A program made the translations under genes and the position numbers. Source: Prauserella alba (GTDB lineage Bacteria > Actinomycetota > Actinomycetes > Mycobacteriales > Pseudonocardiaceae). Taken from it: a stretch of DNA of 64,000 nucleotides. The stretch is from positions 744,001 to 808,000 of the forward strand of contig NZ_JAMTCH010000004.1 of NCBI RefSeq assembly GCF_024171735.1, given 5' to 3'. The notes beneath the pieces were generated by a model. That model searched no databases, was not told the origin of the DNA, and saw only the letters and a program-made list of their open reading frames with translations. Shown piece by piece: positions 51,220 to 61,691 of this stretch. How positions within the stretch are numbered: position 1 is the first letter of the stretch; each line of letters begins with the position of its first letter.

Positions 51220-51933
51220 TCATCCCTCGTCGAGGCCGGCCAGCCCCTTCGCACGGCCCAGCACCTCCCGCAGCATCGCCGGAGTGAGCCGTCCGGTGAA
51301 GGTGTTCTGCTGGCTGACGTGGTAGCACCCGACCAGGTGCAGCGGCGCCGGACCGGCCAGCTCGACGTGGACGTCGTGGCCGAACGACGGCCGCGGCCGC
51401 GGCACCTCCCACCCCGCCCGCGCGAGCACCGGCAGCAACGCCTGCCAGCCGAACGCGCCCAGCACGACGACGGCCCGCACGGTCGGTGCGAGCAGGTCGA
51501 GCTCCGCGGCGAGCCAGCCGCCACAGGTGTCGCGCTCCGCCGGCGTCGGCTTGTTGGCCGGCGGCGCGCAGTGCACCGGCGACGTGATCCGGGTGCCGTA
51601 CAGCTCGAGGCCGTCACGGGCATGGGTCGCGGTCGGCTGTGACGCGAGACCGACGTCGTACAACGCCTGGTACAGCACGTCTCCGGAGCGGTCCCCGGTG
51701 AACATGCGCCCCGTCCGGTTGGCGCCGTGCGCCGCGGGCGCCAACCCGACGATCACGAGCGCGGCGTCGGCGGGGCCGAACCCCGGGACCGGCCTCCCCC
51801 AGTAGGTCTCATCGGCGTAGGCGGCACGTTTGGTCTCGGCGACGTGCTCCCGCCATTCGACCAGCCGCGGGCACGCTCGGCATTCGGTCAGGTCGGCGTC
51901 CAGTTCGGCCAGCGTCCGTCCCACAACCGCCAT
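51220..51933 (-). CDS. family 5 uracil-DNA glycosylase (UdgB type)
   Basis: Predicted 237 residues. It removes uracil (and in this family other deaminated bases) from DNA. Motif 1 is GLAPAAHGANRTGRMF (about 63-78) and motif 3 is HVSQQNTFTGRLT near the C-terminus. Cysteines for an iron-sulfur cluster are seen in CRACPRLVEW (18-27) and in HCAPPANKPTPAERDTC. The Ala-His in motif 1 without the family 4 Glu fits family 5. Confidence 0.93.
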   Translation of the reverse strand: MAVVGRTLAELDADLTECRACPRLVEWREHVAETKRAAYADETYWGRPVPGFGPADAALVIVGLAPAAHGANRTGRMFTGDRSGDVLYQALYDVGLASQPTATHARDGLELYGTRITSPVHCAPPANKPTPAERDTCGGWLAAELDLLAPTVRAVVVLGAFGWQALLPVLARAGWEVPRPRPSFGHDVHVELAGPAPLHLVGCYHVSQQNTFTGRLTPAMLREVLGRAKGLAGLDEG

Positions 51934-51975
51934 TCTCCCCCTCGCCCGCGTTCCTCCGACGACGACGCCTCCTCG

Positions 51976-53115
51976 TCAGCGGCGCGCGCACAGTCGTTCC
52001 ACCGCGTCGGCCGCCCTGTCGATGCCGCCGCCCGCACGCACCTCCGCCCTGAGCTCGCGCGCGCGGCCGGCCTTGTCGCGGGCTGCGTCCACAGCGCTGC
52101 GCAGGGTCGCGGCGTCCCACGGCTCCTCGGGCAGCACTCCTGCGCCGACCTCGGCGAGCATGCCCGCGTTCGCGGACTGGTCGACGGCCTGCGGCACGAG
52201 CACCGTGGGCACTCCGAACCACAGCGACTCGGCCGCGCTGCCCATCCCCGCGTGGCTCACGAACACCGACGCGTGTTCCAGCACGTCCAACTGCGGCTGG
52301 GTGCGAGCGGCCGTCACGCCGGGCGGCAACTCACCGAGGCCGGCGGGGTCGACCTTGCCCGTGGCGAGCACGACGCGGTGGTCGCCGGCCAGCCCGTCGA
52401 CGCATGCCCGGTAGATGTCGGGCCGTTCGGTGTAGCTCGTACCCAGCGCGACGTACACGAGCGGCCGGTCGTCCCCCGGTTCGGGCGTCCATCCGGTGCG
52501 CCGGGCAGGGTCGACGCACGGACCGGCGAACACGTACCGGTCGGCCACGCGCTCGACGTTCGGCTGCAGCACCCGTGGGATCAGCACCACGCACGACGGC
52601 GGTGTTCCGGTGAACTCGTCGGCCTCGATGTCCATGCCGTTCTCGTCGAGCCACGCACGCAACGTCGCGTAGTACTTCTCTCCCGACGGCGACGTCCTCA
52701 GTGCCTCGTTGAACTCCGCCATCTCCTCGGCCATGCCCTCCCACGCGACGTAGGCGGTGGACAGCTGAACCGCGGGCACACCCCACCGGTGAGCGGCAAC
52801 CCGGCCTGCGAACCCGCCGATGTCGTACAGCACGGCGTCGGGCCGGTCGATGCCGCCTGCGACGGGCAGCGCCGTGATCGCGTCGTCGAGAAAGACCTGC
52901 ATCGCCGCGCCCATGTCCTCGGGCCAGTGCTCGTCGGCCGCGGGCATGATCGACTCGTGTGTGACGACCTCGGCGCCCGTCGGGGCGACCAGGTCGGCCA
53001 GCCGGTCGCCGACGACGTACGTCACCCGGTGCCCCCGCTCGACGAGTTCGGCGATCAGTCCGAGACCGGGATAAACGTGACTCGGCGCGGTGACGCCGAC
53101 CATGACGAGATGCAT
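51976..53115 (-). CDS. MGT-type (macrolide-like) GT1 glycosyltransferase
   Basis: Predicted 379 residues from ATG 53115. The N-terminal acceptor domain starts MVGVTAPSHVYPGLGLIAELVERGHRVTYVV. The C-terminal nucleotide-sugar domain has PLVYVALGTSYTERP and the HAGMGSAAESLWFGVPTVLVPQAVDQ motif (the PSPG-equivalent with His and Asp/Gln). It resembles OleD/OleI-like enzymes that glycosylate macrolides and other hydrophobic acceptors. No polyketide cluster surrounds it, so it is probably a resistance or detoxification enzyme rather than a biosynthetic one. Confidence 0.9.
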   Translation of the reverse strand: MHLVMVGVTAPSHVYPGLGLIAELVERGHRVTYVVGDRLADLVAPTGAEVVTHESIMPAADEHWPEDMGAAMQVFLDDAITALPVAGGIDRPDAVLYDIGGFAGRVAAHRWGVPAVQLSTAYVAWEGMAEEMAEFNEALRTSPSGEKYYATLRAWLDENGMDIEADEFTGTPPSCVVLIPRVLQPNVERVADRYVFAGPCVDPARRTGWTPEPGDDRPLVYVALGTSYTERPDIYRACVDGLAGDHRVVLATGKVDPAGLGELPPGVTAARTQPQLDVLEHASVFVSHAGMGSAAESLWFGVPTVLVPQAVDQSANAGMLAEVGAGVLPEEPWDAATLRSAVDAARDKAGRARELRAEVRAGGGIDRAADAVERLCARR

Positions 53116-53198
53116 ACCGGGGATCCTTGCAGCACCGGCGACATCGGGCACAGCGAATTTCGGAGCGCCCGGCCGCGGTGAACACATAGGTTGGAGAC

Positions 53199-54698
53199 AT
53201 GCCAGAAACCTCTGACACCGACGCGAAGAGCACCGCCGAGACCGACACCGCCCCGCCGGAATCGCAGGCCGAGCCGACCGACGATCTCGTCACCACCCGG
53301 CACTCGATCACCGTCAAACGCCGCAAGCTCGCCTACACGGCGCAGACCGGGCGGATCGTGCTGCGCAAGGAAGTCCTCGACGACGGGACGTTCGACGGGC
53401 ACAAGCCGAAGGCCGAGGTCTACGTGACCGCCTACACGCTCGACGGCGCGGACCCGACGACGCGGCCCGTGACGTTCGCCTTCAACGGCGGTCCCGGCTC
53501 GTCGAGCATCTGGCTGCACCTCGGTGTACTCGGCCCGCGGCGCGCCGTGGCAGGCGACGTGAACGACCCCGAGCCGCCGCCGTACGGCCTCGCCGACAAC
53601 CCCGACACGCTGCTGGCCCACAGCGACCTGGTGTTCATCGACCCGGTGTCGACGGGCTATTCGCGTGCGGTGGACGGGGAGAAGCCCGGCGACTACCACG
53701 GCTTCACCCCCGACGTGGAATCCGTCGGCGAGGTGATCCGGCTGTGGACCTCGCGCAACCAGCGGTGGCTGTCGCCGAAGTTCGTCGCGGGCGAGTCGTA
53801 CGGCACGCTGCGCGCGGCCGCGCTCGCCGCCCACCTGCAGAGCCGTCACGGCCTGTACCTGAACGGACTGCTGCTCATCTCGTCCGTGCTCGACATGGGC
53901 ACGATCCGGTTCACCGAGGGCAACGAACTGCCGTACTCGCTGTTCGTGCCCACCTACGCCGCCATCGCGCACTACCACGGCAAACACGGCGACCGCGAGC
54001 TCGCCGACGTGCTGGCCGAGGCCGAGGAGTTCGCCTCCCGCGACCTGCCGTGGGCGCTGCAGCGCGGCGCCCGGCTCGACGCCGACGAGCGCGCGGAGGT
54101 CGTGGCGAAGCTGGCCGAGCTGACCGGGCTGTCGGAGGACTACGTCGACCGGGTCAACCTGCGCATCGAGCACGTACGGTTCTTCACCGAGCTGCTGCGC
54201 GACGAAGGACTCGTCACCGGGCGCATGGACGGCCGGTTCACCACCTGGGAACCCGACGGCGGCCGCGAGCACATGAGCGACGACGCGTCGGTGTCGCGGA
54301 TCATCGGGGCCTACTCAGCCGCGTTCAACCACTACGTGCGAGCAGAACTGCAGTACGAGAGCGATCTGCCGTACGAGATCCTGTCCATGGACGTGAACCG
54401 GGCGTGGTCCTATTCGGACTTCGAAGGCCGCGCCGTGTCGGTGGTCGACTCGCTCAGCGGGGCCATGCGCGAGAATCCGCATCTGAAGGTGCACGTCGCG
54501 CTCGGCCACTACGACGGCGCCACGCCCTACTACGCCGCCGAGCACGTGATCGCCCAGCTGCGGATCCCGCAGGAGCTGCACGCGAACGTCGAGACGGCGT
54601 ACTACCCGGCAGGCCACATGATGTACGTCCGGCCGGAATCGCGGGTGCAGCAGGGCAAGGACCTGGCCGCCTTCGTCAAGTCCGCGTCCAACCGCTGA
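53199..54698 (+). CDS. S10 family serine carboxypeptidase-like protein
   Basis: Predicted 499 residues; no signal peptide, so intracellular. The oxyanion element is FNGGPGSSSIW, the nucleophile Ser200 in VAGESYGTLRA, the acid Asp in GHYDGATPYY and the His in YYPAGHMMYV. The first 35 residues are low-complexity acidic (AESTDTAPPESQAEP-like). Relatives are annotated as peptidase S10 or carboxypeptidase; substrate unknown. Divergent from the glycosyltransferase gene. Confidence 0.92.
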   Translation: MPETSDTDAKSTAETDTAPPESQAEPTDDLVTTRHSITVKRRKLAYTAQTGRIVLRKEVLDDGTFDGHKPKAEVYVTAYTLDGADPTTRPVTFAFNGGPGSSSIWLHLGVLGPRRAVAGDVNDPEPPPYGLADNPDTLLAHSDLVFIDPVSTGYSRAVDGEKPGDYHGFTPDVESVGEVIRLWTSRNQRWLSPKFVAGESYGTLRAAALAAHLQSRHGLYLNGLLLISSVLDMGTIRFTEGNELPYSLFVPTYAAIAHYHGKHGDRELADVLAEAEEFASRDLPWALQRGARLDADERAEVVAKLAELTGLSEDYVDRVNLRIEHVRFFTELLRDEGLVTGRMDGRFTTWEPDGGREHMSDDASVSRIIGAYSAAFNHYVRAELQYESDLPYEILSMDVNRAWSYSDFEGRAVSVVDSLSGAMRENPHLKVHVALGHYDGATPYYAAEHVIAQLRIPQELHANVETAYYPAGHMMYVRPESRVQQGKDLAAFVKSASNR

Positions 54699-54946
54699 TC
54701 CGACGACACCGCCCGTGGCGCCTCCCGGGGCGCCGCCGTTCCTGCAGAGCTGCGGAAACTGCTCCGCCGGACACGGGGAAGGGCTCCGCGCGCACCGACG
54801 CCCACGGGCGGGTGCTCGCGGAGCCCGTTCCACCGCCGTGCGGCGATCGCGCGCGTGCATCGCGGACCGCTTCCGGCCAGGTCGGGCTCGTCGAGGTATC
54901 ACTCGCCGCGGAGCATGCGCTCCTTCTGATCACCCACGGCCCGTTC

Positions 54947-55900
54947 TCAGGCCAGCGACAGCGCGATGCCGTCGAGGATGTCGTGCTCGCTGACCAGCAG
55001 AGAATCGGGGCCGCCGCGGGCCTGCAGCTCCTCGGCGAGCGTCTGCACGACGAGCGATCCAGCTCCGATGACGTCGACCCGGCCCGGGTGGATGACCTTC
55101 CTGGCCGCGCGGGCGTCGTGGTCGGCGGCCAGCAGCTCGGCGGTGATCCTGTCGATCGTGGCGTGCGACAACAGTGACAGGTGCGTGGCCTGCGAATCGT
55201 ACTCCGGCAGGTCCTGAGCGAGCGCCGAGAGCGTGGTGATCGTTCCCGCCACGCCGATCCACGTCTTCGCCTTCGCGACGTCGACCAGGTCGAAAGCCTC
55301 GGCCAGCACCTCGCGCGCGACCCCGCGGGCGGTGTCGACGTCCTCGGCGGTCGGCGGATCGTTCGGCAACGCCCGCTCGGTGAGGCGCACGCACCCGATG
55401 TCGACGGACTTGGCGGCCAGGATCTCGGCCTGTGCACCGTCCCAGGTGCCCAGCACGAGTTCGGTCGACCCGCCACCGACGTCCACGACGAGGAACGGCC
55501 CGTCGTCCGGGTCCTGCTCACCCACCGCACCGGTGAACGACAGGCGCGCCTCCTCGTCCCCGGTGATGACCTCGGCCTCCACTCCGAGCACCTCGCGGGT
55601 CATGGCGAAGAACTCGTCGCGGTTGCTCGCGTCGCGCGTCGCCGACGTGGCGACCATGCGCACCTTCTCGGCGCCTTTCCGGCGCGCCGCGACCGTGTAC
55701 GAGGCCAACGCCTCCCTGGTGCGTTCCAGCGCTTCGGGCGCCAGCCTGCCGGTGGCGTCCACGCCCTGACCGAGCCGCACCACCTTCATCTCCCGGTGCA
55801 GGTCACGCAGGTCGACACTGCCGTCGTGGCGGTGTGTCAGCTCCGCGACCAGCAGGCGGATCGAGTTGGTCCCACAGTCGATGGCGGCTACACGAGGCAT
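54947..55900 (-). CDS. ppx: exopolyphosphatase / guanosine pentaphosphate phosphohydrolase (Ppx/GppA)
   Basis: Predicted 317 residues. ASKHA-fold ATPase relative that removes phosphate from polyphosphate or pppGpp. The phosphate loop is VAAIDCGTNSIRLLVAE (4-20), second loop FLVVDVGGGSTELVLG (about 132-147) and the adenosine-like ITTLSAL and GRVDVIGAGSLVV. Typical of the eno-ftsB-DUF501-ppx cluster of actinobacteria, here with a transglycosylase gene between ppx and DUF501. Confidence 0.94.
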   Translation of the reverse strand: MPRVAAIDCGTNSIRLLVAELTHRHDGSVDLRDLHREMKVVRLGQGVDATGRLAPEALERTREALASYTVAARRKGAEKVRMVATSATRDASNRDEFFAMTREVLGVEAEVITGDEEARLSFTGAVGEQDPDDGPFLVVDVGGGSTELVLGTWDGAQAEILAAKSVDIGCVRLTERALPNDPPTAEDVDTARGVAREVLAEAFDLVDVAKAKTWIGVAGTITTLSALAQDLPEYDSQATHLSLLSHATIDRITAELLAADHDARAARKVIHPGRVDVIGAGSLVVQTLAEELQARGGPDSLLVSEHDILDGIALSLA

Positions 55901-55960
55901 GCGCCAACACTAAACGCTCCCCGCCACCGGCCCGCAGCACCCGCTGCGGACCACGACGGC

Positions 55961-57715
55961 TCACCGGCCTTCCGGCCGCGCCGAGGGCGATGCCGGCACC
56001 TCCGGGCGCGGTCGTGGTTCACCGGGCGGCCACTCGCACTCGTCGGGCGGCAGCACCTCGTCGTCGTCGGGTGTCTTCGGATCGCCGGGGCACAGGCACC
56101 ACCTCGGTGGTTGCTCGCCCTTCTTCGCCATCGTCTCCAGTTCCTCCGGTGTCGGACACTCCTCCGGCGGAGGCGAAGGTGACGTCGACGGTTCCGAAGG
56201 CGACGGATCCGGAGCGGTGGGCGTGGTCGGTGTCGTCGGCCCGGTCGGCTTCGGCCCGGTCGGCTTCGGCCCGGTCGGCTTCGGCCCGGTCGGCTTCGGC
56301 TCGGTCGGCTTCGGCTCGGTCGGCTTCGGCTCGGTCGGCTTCGGCTCGGTCGGTTTCGGCGGCTGCGGCACGTCGGGTGGTGTCGTCGTCGGCTTGTCGC
56401 CCGGTCCGTCACCATGGCCGTCGCCGGGTTCGTCGCCGTCGCCGCCCTCGCCGGGTTCATCGCCGCCGGGTTCGTCGCCGTCATCGCCGCCGTTGCCGTC
56501 GCCGGGTTTGTCGCCGTCGCCCTCGCCGGGTCCGCCGTCGCCGCCGTCGCCCTCGCCGGGTCCGCCGTCGCCGCCGTTGCCTGGCCGGCCACCGTTGCCC
56601 GGCCGATCACCATTGCCCGGCCGATCACCGTGCCCGGGTCCGCCGCTGTTCCCGTCGCCGCTGTCACCGGCGCCGCTGTTCCCCTCGCCGCTGTTCCCCT
56701 CGCCGCTGTTCCCGTCGCCGTGGCCGGACCCGTTCGGCGGACGTGGCGGTGCTGGTTTCGTCACCGTGATCCGGCCGCCCCCGCTGCCGGGCCTGCCGGC
56801 ATCGCCCGAACCGCCGGGGCGATGCTCGGGGCCCGGCGCGGCGAGCACGTCCGGGGGCGGCTGCTGCTCGGGATACGGCTGCGGCCTGCCGGGTTCGGCC
56901 AGGATTTCCGGAGGCGCGCCGAGCGGCACGTCGCTGTCGGGGATCGGCAGCACACCGTCGCGGTAGGCCTGCGCCCAGCGGATCACGGTCTCGACGTACG
57001 AACGCGAATCGTTGTAGCGGTGCAGCGAAGCCCGCAGCTGACCGTCCGACCGCAGGTTCATCCCTCCCGAGCACAGATACCGTCCTGCGGCGAGCGTCGC
57101 ATCGTGCACGTTGTTCGGATCGGCCCGGCCGTTGCCGTTGCCGTCCGCGCCGTACTTGCGCCACGTGCCTGGCACGAACTGCATCGGGCCTACCGCGCGG
57201 TCCCACGTCGTGTCGCCGTCGAGCGCACCGCCGTCGGTGTCGCGGATCGTGGCGACACCGGGGCCTCCGTTCAGCGGCGGACCGGTGATCCGTTCCCGCG
57301 TGGTGCCCTCGGCGTCGACGAACCCGCCCCGCGCGTGGTTCGACTCCGACCGGCCGATGCTGGCCAGTAACGCCCAGTCGGCGCCGCAGTCCGGCCGTTC
57401 GGCGCCCAGCGAACGCGCGCCCTTCCGGTACGCCTCGAGCATGCTGCCCGGAATCCCCAGCGGTCCCGGCGCAGGCATCTCGATCATCAGCTTCCCGGGC
57501 GTGGGCGGGGACGGCAGAGTGCCGTCGACCCCGACACGATTCCTGCTCTCGGTACTGCCTGCGCCGTCGCCGGGTTCCGCCGCCGTCGGATCCGTCCAGC
57601 CGTAGGCGAGTTCCGCCCTGTCACTCAGCAACGCCGCAGGCACTACCGCAAGCAATCCCGCCAACACGATGGCAGCTGATTTCTCCCGGAATCGGGCTCT
57701 TCGCGGTCTGTCCAC
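55961..57715 (-). CDS. secreted lytic transglycosylase with very long low-complexity tail
   Basis: Predicted 584 residues from GTG 57715, six bases after AGGAGG; the frame upstream to 57784 is not needed. A signal anchor (AAIVLAGLLAVVPAALL) precedes a soluble lysozyme-like domain with catalytic Glu124 in IGRSESNHARG and the paired WDRAVGPMQFVPGTWRKYG and DPNNVHDATLAAGRYLC. From about residue 290 the protein is Gly/Asp/Pro-rich (GEGNSGEGNS, RPGNGDRPGN), then Pro-Lys-Pro-Thr repeats, and ends with a short Cys-containing segment (EECPTPEEL, RWCLCPGD). The tail likely spans the wall. Confidence 0.9.
   Translation of the reverse strand: MDRPRRARFREKSAAIVLAGLLAVVPAALLSDRAELAYGWTDPTAAEPGDGAGSTESRNRVGVDGTLPSPPTPGKLMIEMPAPGPLGIPGSMLEAYRKGARSLGAERPDCGADWALLASIGRSESNHARGGFVDAEGTTRERITGPPLNGGPGVATIRDTDGGALDGDTTWDRAVGPMQFVPGTWRKYGADGNGNGRADPNNVHDATLAAGRYLCSGGMNLRSDGQLRASLHRYNDSRSYVETVIRWAQAYRDGVLPIPDSDVPLGAPPEILAEPGRPQPYPEQQPPPDVLAAPGPEHRPGGSGDAGRPGSGGGRITVTKPAPPRPPNGSGHGDGNSGEGNSGEGNSGAGDSGDGNSGGPGHGDRPGNGDRPGNGGRPGNGGDGGPGEGDGGDGGPGEGDGDKPGDGNGGDDGDEPGGDEPGEGGDGDEPGDGHGDGPGDKPTTTPPDVPQPPKPTEPKPTEPKPTEPKPTEPKPTGPKPTGPKPTGPKPTGPTTPTTPTAPDPSPSEPSTSPSPPPEECPTPEELETMAKKGEQPPRWCLCPGDPKTPDDDEVLPPDECEWPPGEPRPRPEVPASPSARPEGR
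56241..56360 (-). repeat. eight 15-bp tandem repeats encoding Pro-Lys-Pro-Thr-Glu/Gly
   Basis: CCGGTCGGCTTCGGC occurs four times from 56241, then TCGGTCGGCTTCGGC three times and a variant once, to 56360 (plus strand). On the minus strand they encode PKPTG and PKPTE units in the transglycosylase tail. Confidence 0.95.
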
Positions 57716-57859
57716 GCCCCCTCCTCGCGTGCGCCGGCGACGCTCGTATCCGCCGGAGGAATGCCCAACGGACACTGCTCCCACACGCGCAGGCGTTGCT
57801 ACTCGCGAGGTTGGTCCGGTCGGGTTATCGACGGCGACCGGACGTTGCAGGGGTCGGAG

Positions 57860-58366
57860 TCAGGACCGGGCGGCGCAGTCGCCGTTCGGCCAGTCGAGTT
57901 CGTGCAGGAGGCGCAGCGTCTCGTCGCCGAACGGATTCACGCCCTCGCCGCGCGCGAGCGTGTGCGCGAGGTGGACGTGCAGGCACTTGACCCGCTTCGG
58001 CATGCCTCCCGCGGTGACCTCGTGGCCGAGCGGATCGATCGCGTCGCGTTCGGCCAGATATGCCTCATGGGCCCGGAGATACGCCGCGGCGAGGTCCTCG
58101 TCGGAGTCGAGCCGGTCGGTCATCTCCCGCATCACGCCGCGTGCCTCGAGCCCGCCGACGAGCGAGTTCAGGTTCGGGCAGGTCAGGTAGTACAACGTCG
58201 GGAAGGGCGTGCCGTCCTCCAGCCGCGGACTGGTCTGGACAACGCAGGGGTGGCCGCTGTCGCAGCGCGCCGCGATCGCGCGCAGCGCCCTGGGCGGCCT
58301 GCCCAGCTGCTCCGCGATGATCTCCCGGTCCGCCTCGGTCACCGGTTCGAAATCGGTCTTATTCAC
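57860..58366 (-). CDS. DUF501 domain protein
   Basis: Predicted 168 residues; GTG 58366 overlaps the ftsB-like stop by 8 bases. Soluble. DUF501 hallmarks: VTEADREIIAEQLGRPPRALR at the start, CPCVVQTSPRLEDGTPFPTLYYLTCP-like centre (GHPCVVQTSP, TLYYLTCP), and VKCLHVHLAHTLARGEGVNPFGDE. It is a conserved companion of ftsB in actinobacteria; function unknown. Cys and His residues in the centre could bind a metal. Confidence 0.93.
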   Translation of the reverse strand: MNKTDFEPVTEADREIIAEQLGRPPRALRAIAARCDSGHPCVVQTSPRLEDGTPFPTLYYLTCPNLNSLVGGLEARGVMREMTDRLDSDEDLAAAYLRAHEAYLAERDAIDPLGHEVTAGGMPKRVKCLHVHLAHTLARGEGVNPFGDETLRLLHELDWPNGDCAARS

Positions 58367-58898
58367 CTTCGGTCACGCCATCCCACAGTTGCTCGTACCA
58401 GGCTCCGTGACGCGCAGGCGAGTCGTCTCCCCGTGCGGGTTCCGGTTCGGCCGCCGCATCCTCCGGAAGCTGCACGATGTACGGCGTCTCGCCCGGCATC
58501 ACATACCGAAGTCTGCGCCTCGCCTCGGCCTCGACCTGCGCCGGGTCGGACAACTCGGCCTTCCGCTGCTCGAGGCGTTCGACCTGCTGCTGCAGCTGCT
58601 CCTGCCGGGCCTCCTGTTCGGCGACCTCCGCACGCTGCGACAGGTACGTGCGCAGCGGCACGGCGATCGTGAAGGCCAGCGCGCACACCACGATCGCCAC
58701 GACGGCGGCGCGACGCGTCGTGGACATCCCCAGTACCTTGGCGGCGCTCGCCGCACGTTTCGCAGCCGCGGGGCGGCGCAGGGCCGACCTGCGGTCGCCA
58801 GAACGCCGAGTGCGTTGCGACGACCGCAGGTCGCGGGGGGCCGAGCCGCGTGCTCGGCCCCCGCCGCGCCTGGTCCGTGTTCTCCCCCGGTCGGCCAC
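58359..58898 (-). CDS. FtsB/DivIC-type septum formation initiator protein
   Basis: Predicted 179 residues. GTG 58898 starts 7 bases after the enolase stop, with its ribosome site (GGAGAG) inside eno. A basic cytoplasmic tail (RTRTRRGGGRARG) leads to one membrane helix (AVVAIVVCALAFTIAVPL) and a coiled coil (QRAEVAEQEARQEQLQQQVE), then RRRLRYVMPGETPYIV, typical of FtsB in the divisome. The open frame further upstream lies within eno and is not used. Confidence 0.93.
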   Translation of the reverse strand: MADRGRTRTRRGGGRARGSAPRDLRSSQRTRRSGDRRSALRRPAAAKRAASAAKVLGMSTTRRAAVVAIVVCALAFTIAVPLRTYLSQRAEVAEQEARQEQLQQQVERLEQRKAELSDPAQVEAEARRRLRYVMPGETPYIVQLPEDAAAEPEPARGDDSPARHGAWYEQLWDGVTEGE

Positions 58899-58905
58899 GG
58901 TCGCG

Positions 58906-60201
<1,296 letters not shown>

Positions 60202-60348
60202 TCACCCGGTTGTGCCGTTCTGACGGCACTCAACGTAGTCGCCTCGAAGGGAGCGTATCGGGCGTCGTAGGTCACCCGTTGGAGGCACGCGCACGCCGAC
60301 GTGCACAGATGGCGATTCGCACGGCGAGTGGTGAACATCTCAGCACCC

Positions 60349-60383
60349 GATCAGGTCAGCCTGTGGATCGGGTCAGCCTGTGG
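60349..60383. repeat. tandem 17-bp duplication at the 3' end of the VOC gene
   Basis: GATCAGGTCAGCCTGTGG (60349-60366) is followed by the near-identical GATCGGGTCAGCCTGTGG (60366-60383), one mismatch. It spans the VOC stop codon. Confidence 0.7.
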
Positions 60384-60972
60384 TCTGCTCACCGATCCCG
60401 TCGGCACGGTCGGGCTCGCCGCGGTCCGCGTCCTCTCCGCCGTCGGCTCCGCCTGCGGGTTCGGCGCCCGCGTCGTGGAGACCGTCGGCACCGCGGGTGA
60501 CCGTCTCGCCCTGGCGGATCTCCCGCCAGCCCGCCGGCAGGTCGGCCGTGTCCGAGATGTGCTGCCAGAACGTCCAGCTGTTGCCGCCGACGTCCTGCAC
60601 GGTGAACAGCCGCGCCCCGTAGGGCTGGTCCTGCGGGCGCGACACCTGGACACCGTCACCGACGGCCTCGTCGACCCGCTCGAACTGGACGTCGACGTCG
60701 TCGACGTACACCACGTTCAGCTGGCCGACCGGACCGTCGACGCCCTTCGCGGGCCAGTAGTCGTCACCGACACCGGCGAGGTGGATGTCGGAACCGCCCG
60801 CGCTCAGCGTCGCCTGGAAGACCTCGCCGGCCGCGTCGACGTAGCGGACCTTCTCGGTGAACCCGAACACGCGGGTGAGCCACTCCACCGCCTCGGTGGC
60901 GTCCGTGTAGTAGAGGTACGGCGCGATGCCGAGATATCTCGGGTCGTCGCCTGTCATCGCGGGGTCGCTCAT
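60373..60972 (-). CDS. VOC family protein with acidic C-terminal tail
   Basis: Predicted 199 residues. The glyoxalase-type module (IAPYLYYTDATEAVEWLTRVFGF, then YGARLFTVQDVGGNSWTFWQH) covers 10-145. The last 50 residues (GEDADRGEPDRADG) are acidic and unlike the family, ending at the 17-bp duplication. Substrate unknown. PhnB-like arrangement with possible metal residues His/Glu not clearly placed. Lies convergent to no close gene; 180 bases from eno. Confidence 0.85.
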   Translation of the reverse strand: MSDPAMTGDDPRYLGIAPYLYYTDATEAVEWLTRVFGFTEKVRYVDAAGEVFQATLSAGGSDIHLAGVGDDYWPAKGVDGPVGQLNVVYVDDVDVQFERVDEAVGDGVQVSRPQDQPYGARLFTVQDVGGNSWTFWQHISDTADLPAGWREIRQGETVTRGADGLHDAGAEPAGGADGGEDADRGEPDRADGIGEQTTG

Positions 60973-61126
60973 GGCGGGCTAGTCCACCACACGGATGATC
61001 GCCACTTATCATGCCCCCGGGGCCTCAGCGCACCCCGGCACACACTCCGCCACCAGGTTGATCATCGGACGGGCGGCCGGTCAAGGTCTCGAAATGCGTC
61101 TCCGACGCGGGTACCGTCGCTGAACC

Positions 61127-61579
61127 ATGGGTGAATCGACGCCACCGAATCCACCTCCGGCCGGGCCTCCGAGTTCTGCCGGCCGGCAGGCGGCGCACAC
61201 CGGCGACTCTCCCGTGCACGCATTCCGGAAAGCCGAAGCCCTCGTGAAACGGCGTCGCCCGCTCGACGCACTCAAGGCGCTCCGGCCCGTGCTCGAAGCC
61301 GAACCCGACAAGCCGAGCGTCCAACTGCTCGCGGGGCGCGCCTACTTCCACTCCGCGCAGCTGCGGCGAGCCGAACACGCCCTGCGCAAGGTCATCGAAC
61401 ACGACCCGTCCGACCACTACGCCCGATTCGTTCTCGGCAAGACACTGCAACGGCTCGGCCGGTTCGCCGAGGCCCTCGGCCAGCTGCGGATGGCTTCGGC
61501 CATGCACCCGCAGGCCGAGTACCAGGACGCGATCGGCGAGGTGTCGGCCCGCCTCGCACTCGGCGGCAGCGGAACCTGA
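61127..61579 (+). CDS. tetratricopeptide-repeat protein
   Basis: Predicted 150 residues, from ATG 61127. After a Pro-rich N-terminus (ESTPPNPPPAGPPSSAG), residues about 28-125 hold two or three TPR units: AFRKAEALVKRRRPLDALKALRPVLEAEP, AGRAYFHSAQLRRAEHALRKVIEHDP and FVLGKTLQRLGRFAEALGQLRMASAMHP. TPRs mediate protein contacts; partner unknown. Confidence 0.9.
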   Translation: MGESTPPNPPPAGPPSSAGRQAAHTGDSPVHAFRKAEALVKRRRPLDALKALRPVLEAEPDKPSVQLLAGRAYFHSAQLRRAEHALRKVIEHDPSDHYARFVLGKTLQRLGRFAEALGQLRMASAMHPQAEYQDAIGEVSARLALGGSGT

Positions 61580-61691
61580 AGCGGGGCGCGACCGGCGCGA
61601 GGCTGACACCGCCCTGGGCCGAGCCGGCCGCGCTGCGGACACGGGCCGGCGACGCACGTTGCCGGTGCGGGCTCACCGTGTCCCCGTGCCG

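Noticed and set aside
56217-56966. 249-residue plus-strand frame with GPVGFG repeats
   Set aside because: Mirror image of the Pro-Lys-Pro-Thr repeat tail of the transglycosylase gene.
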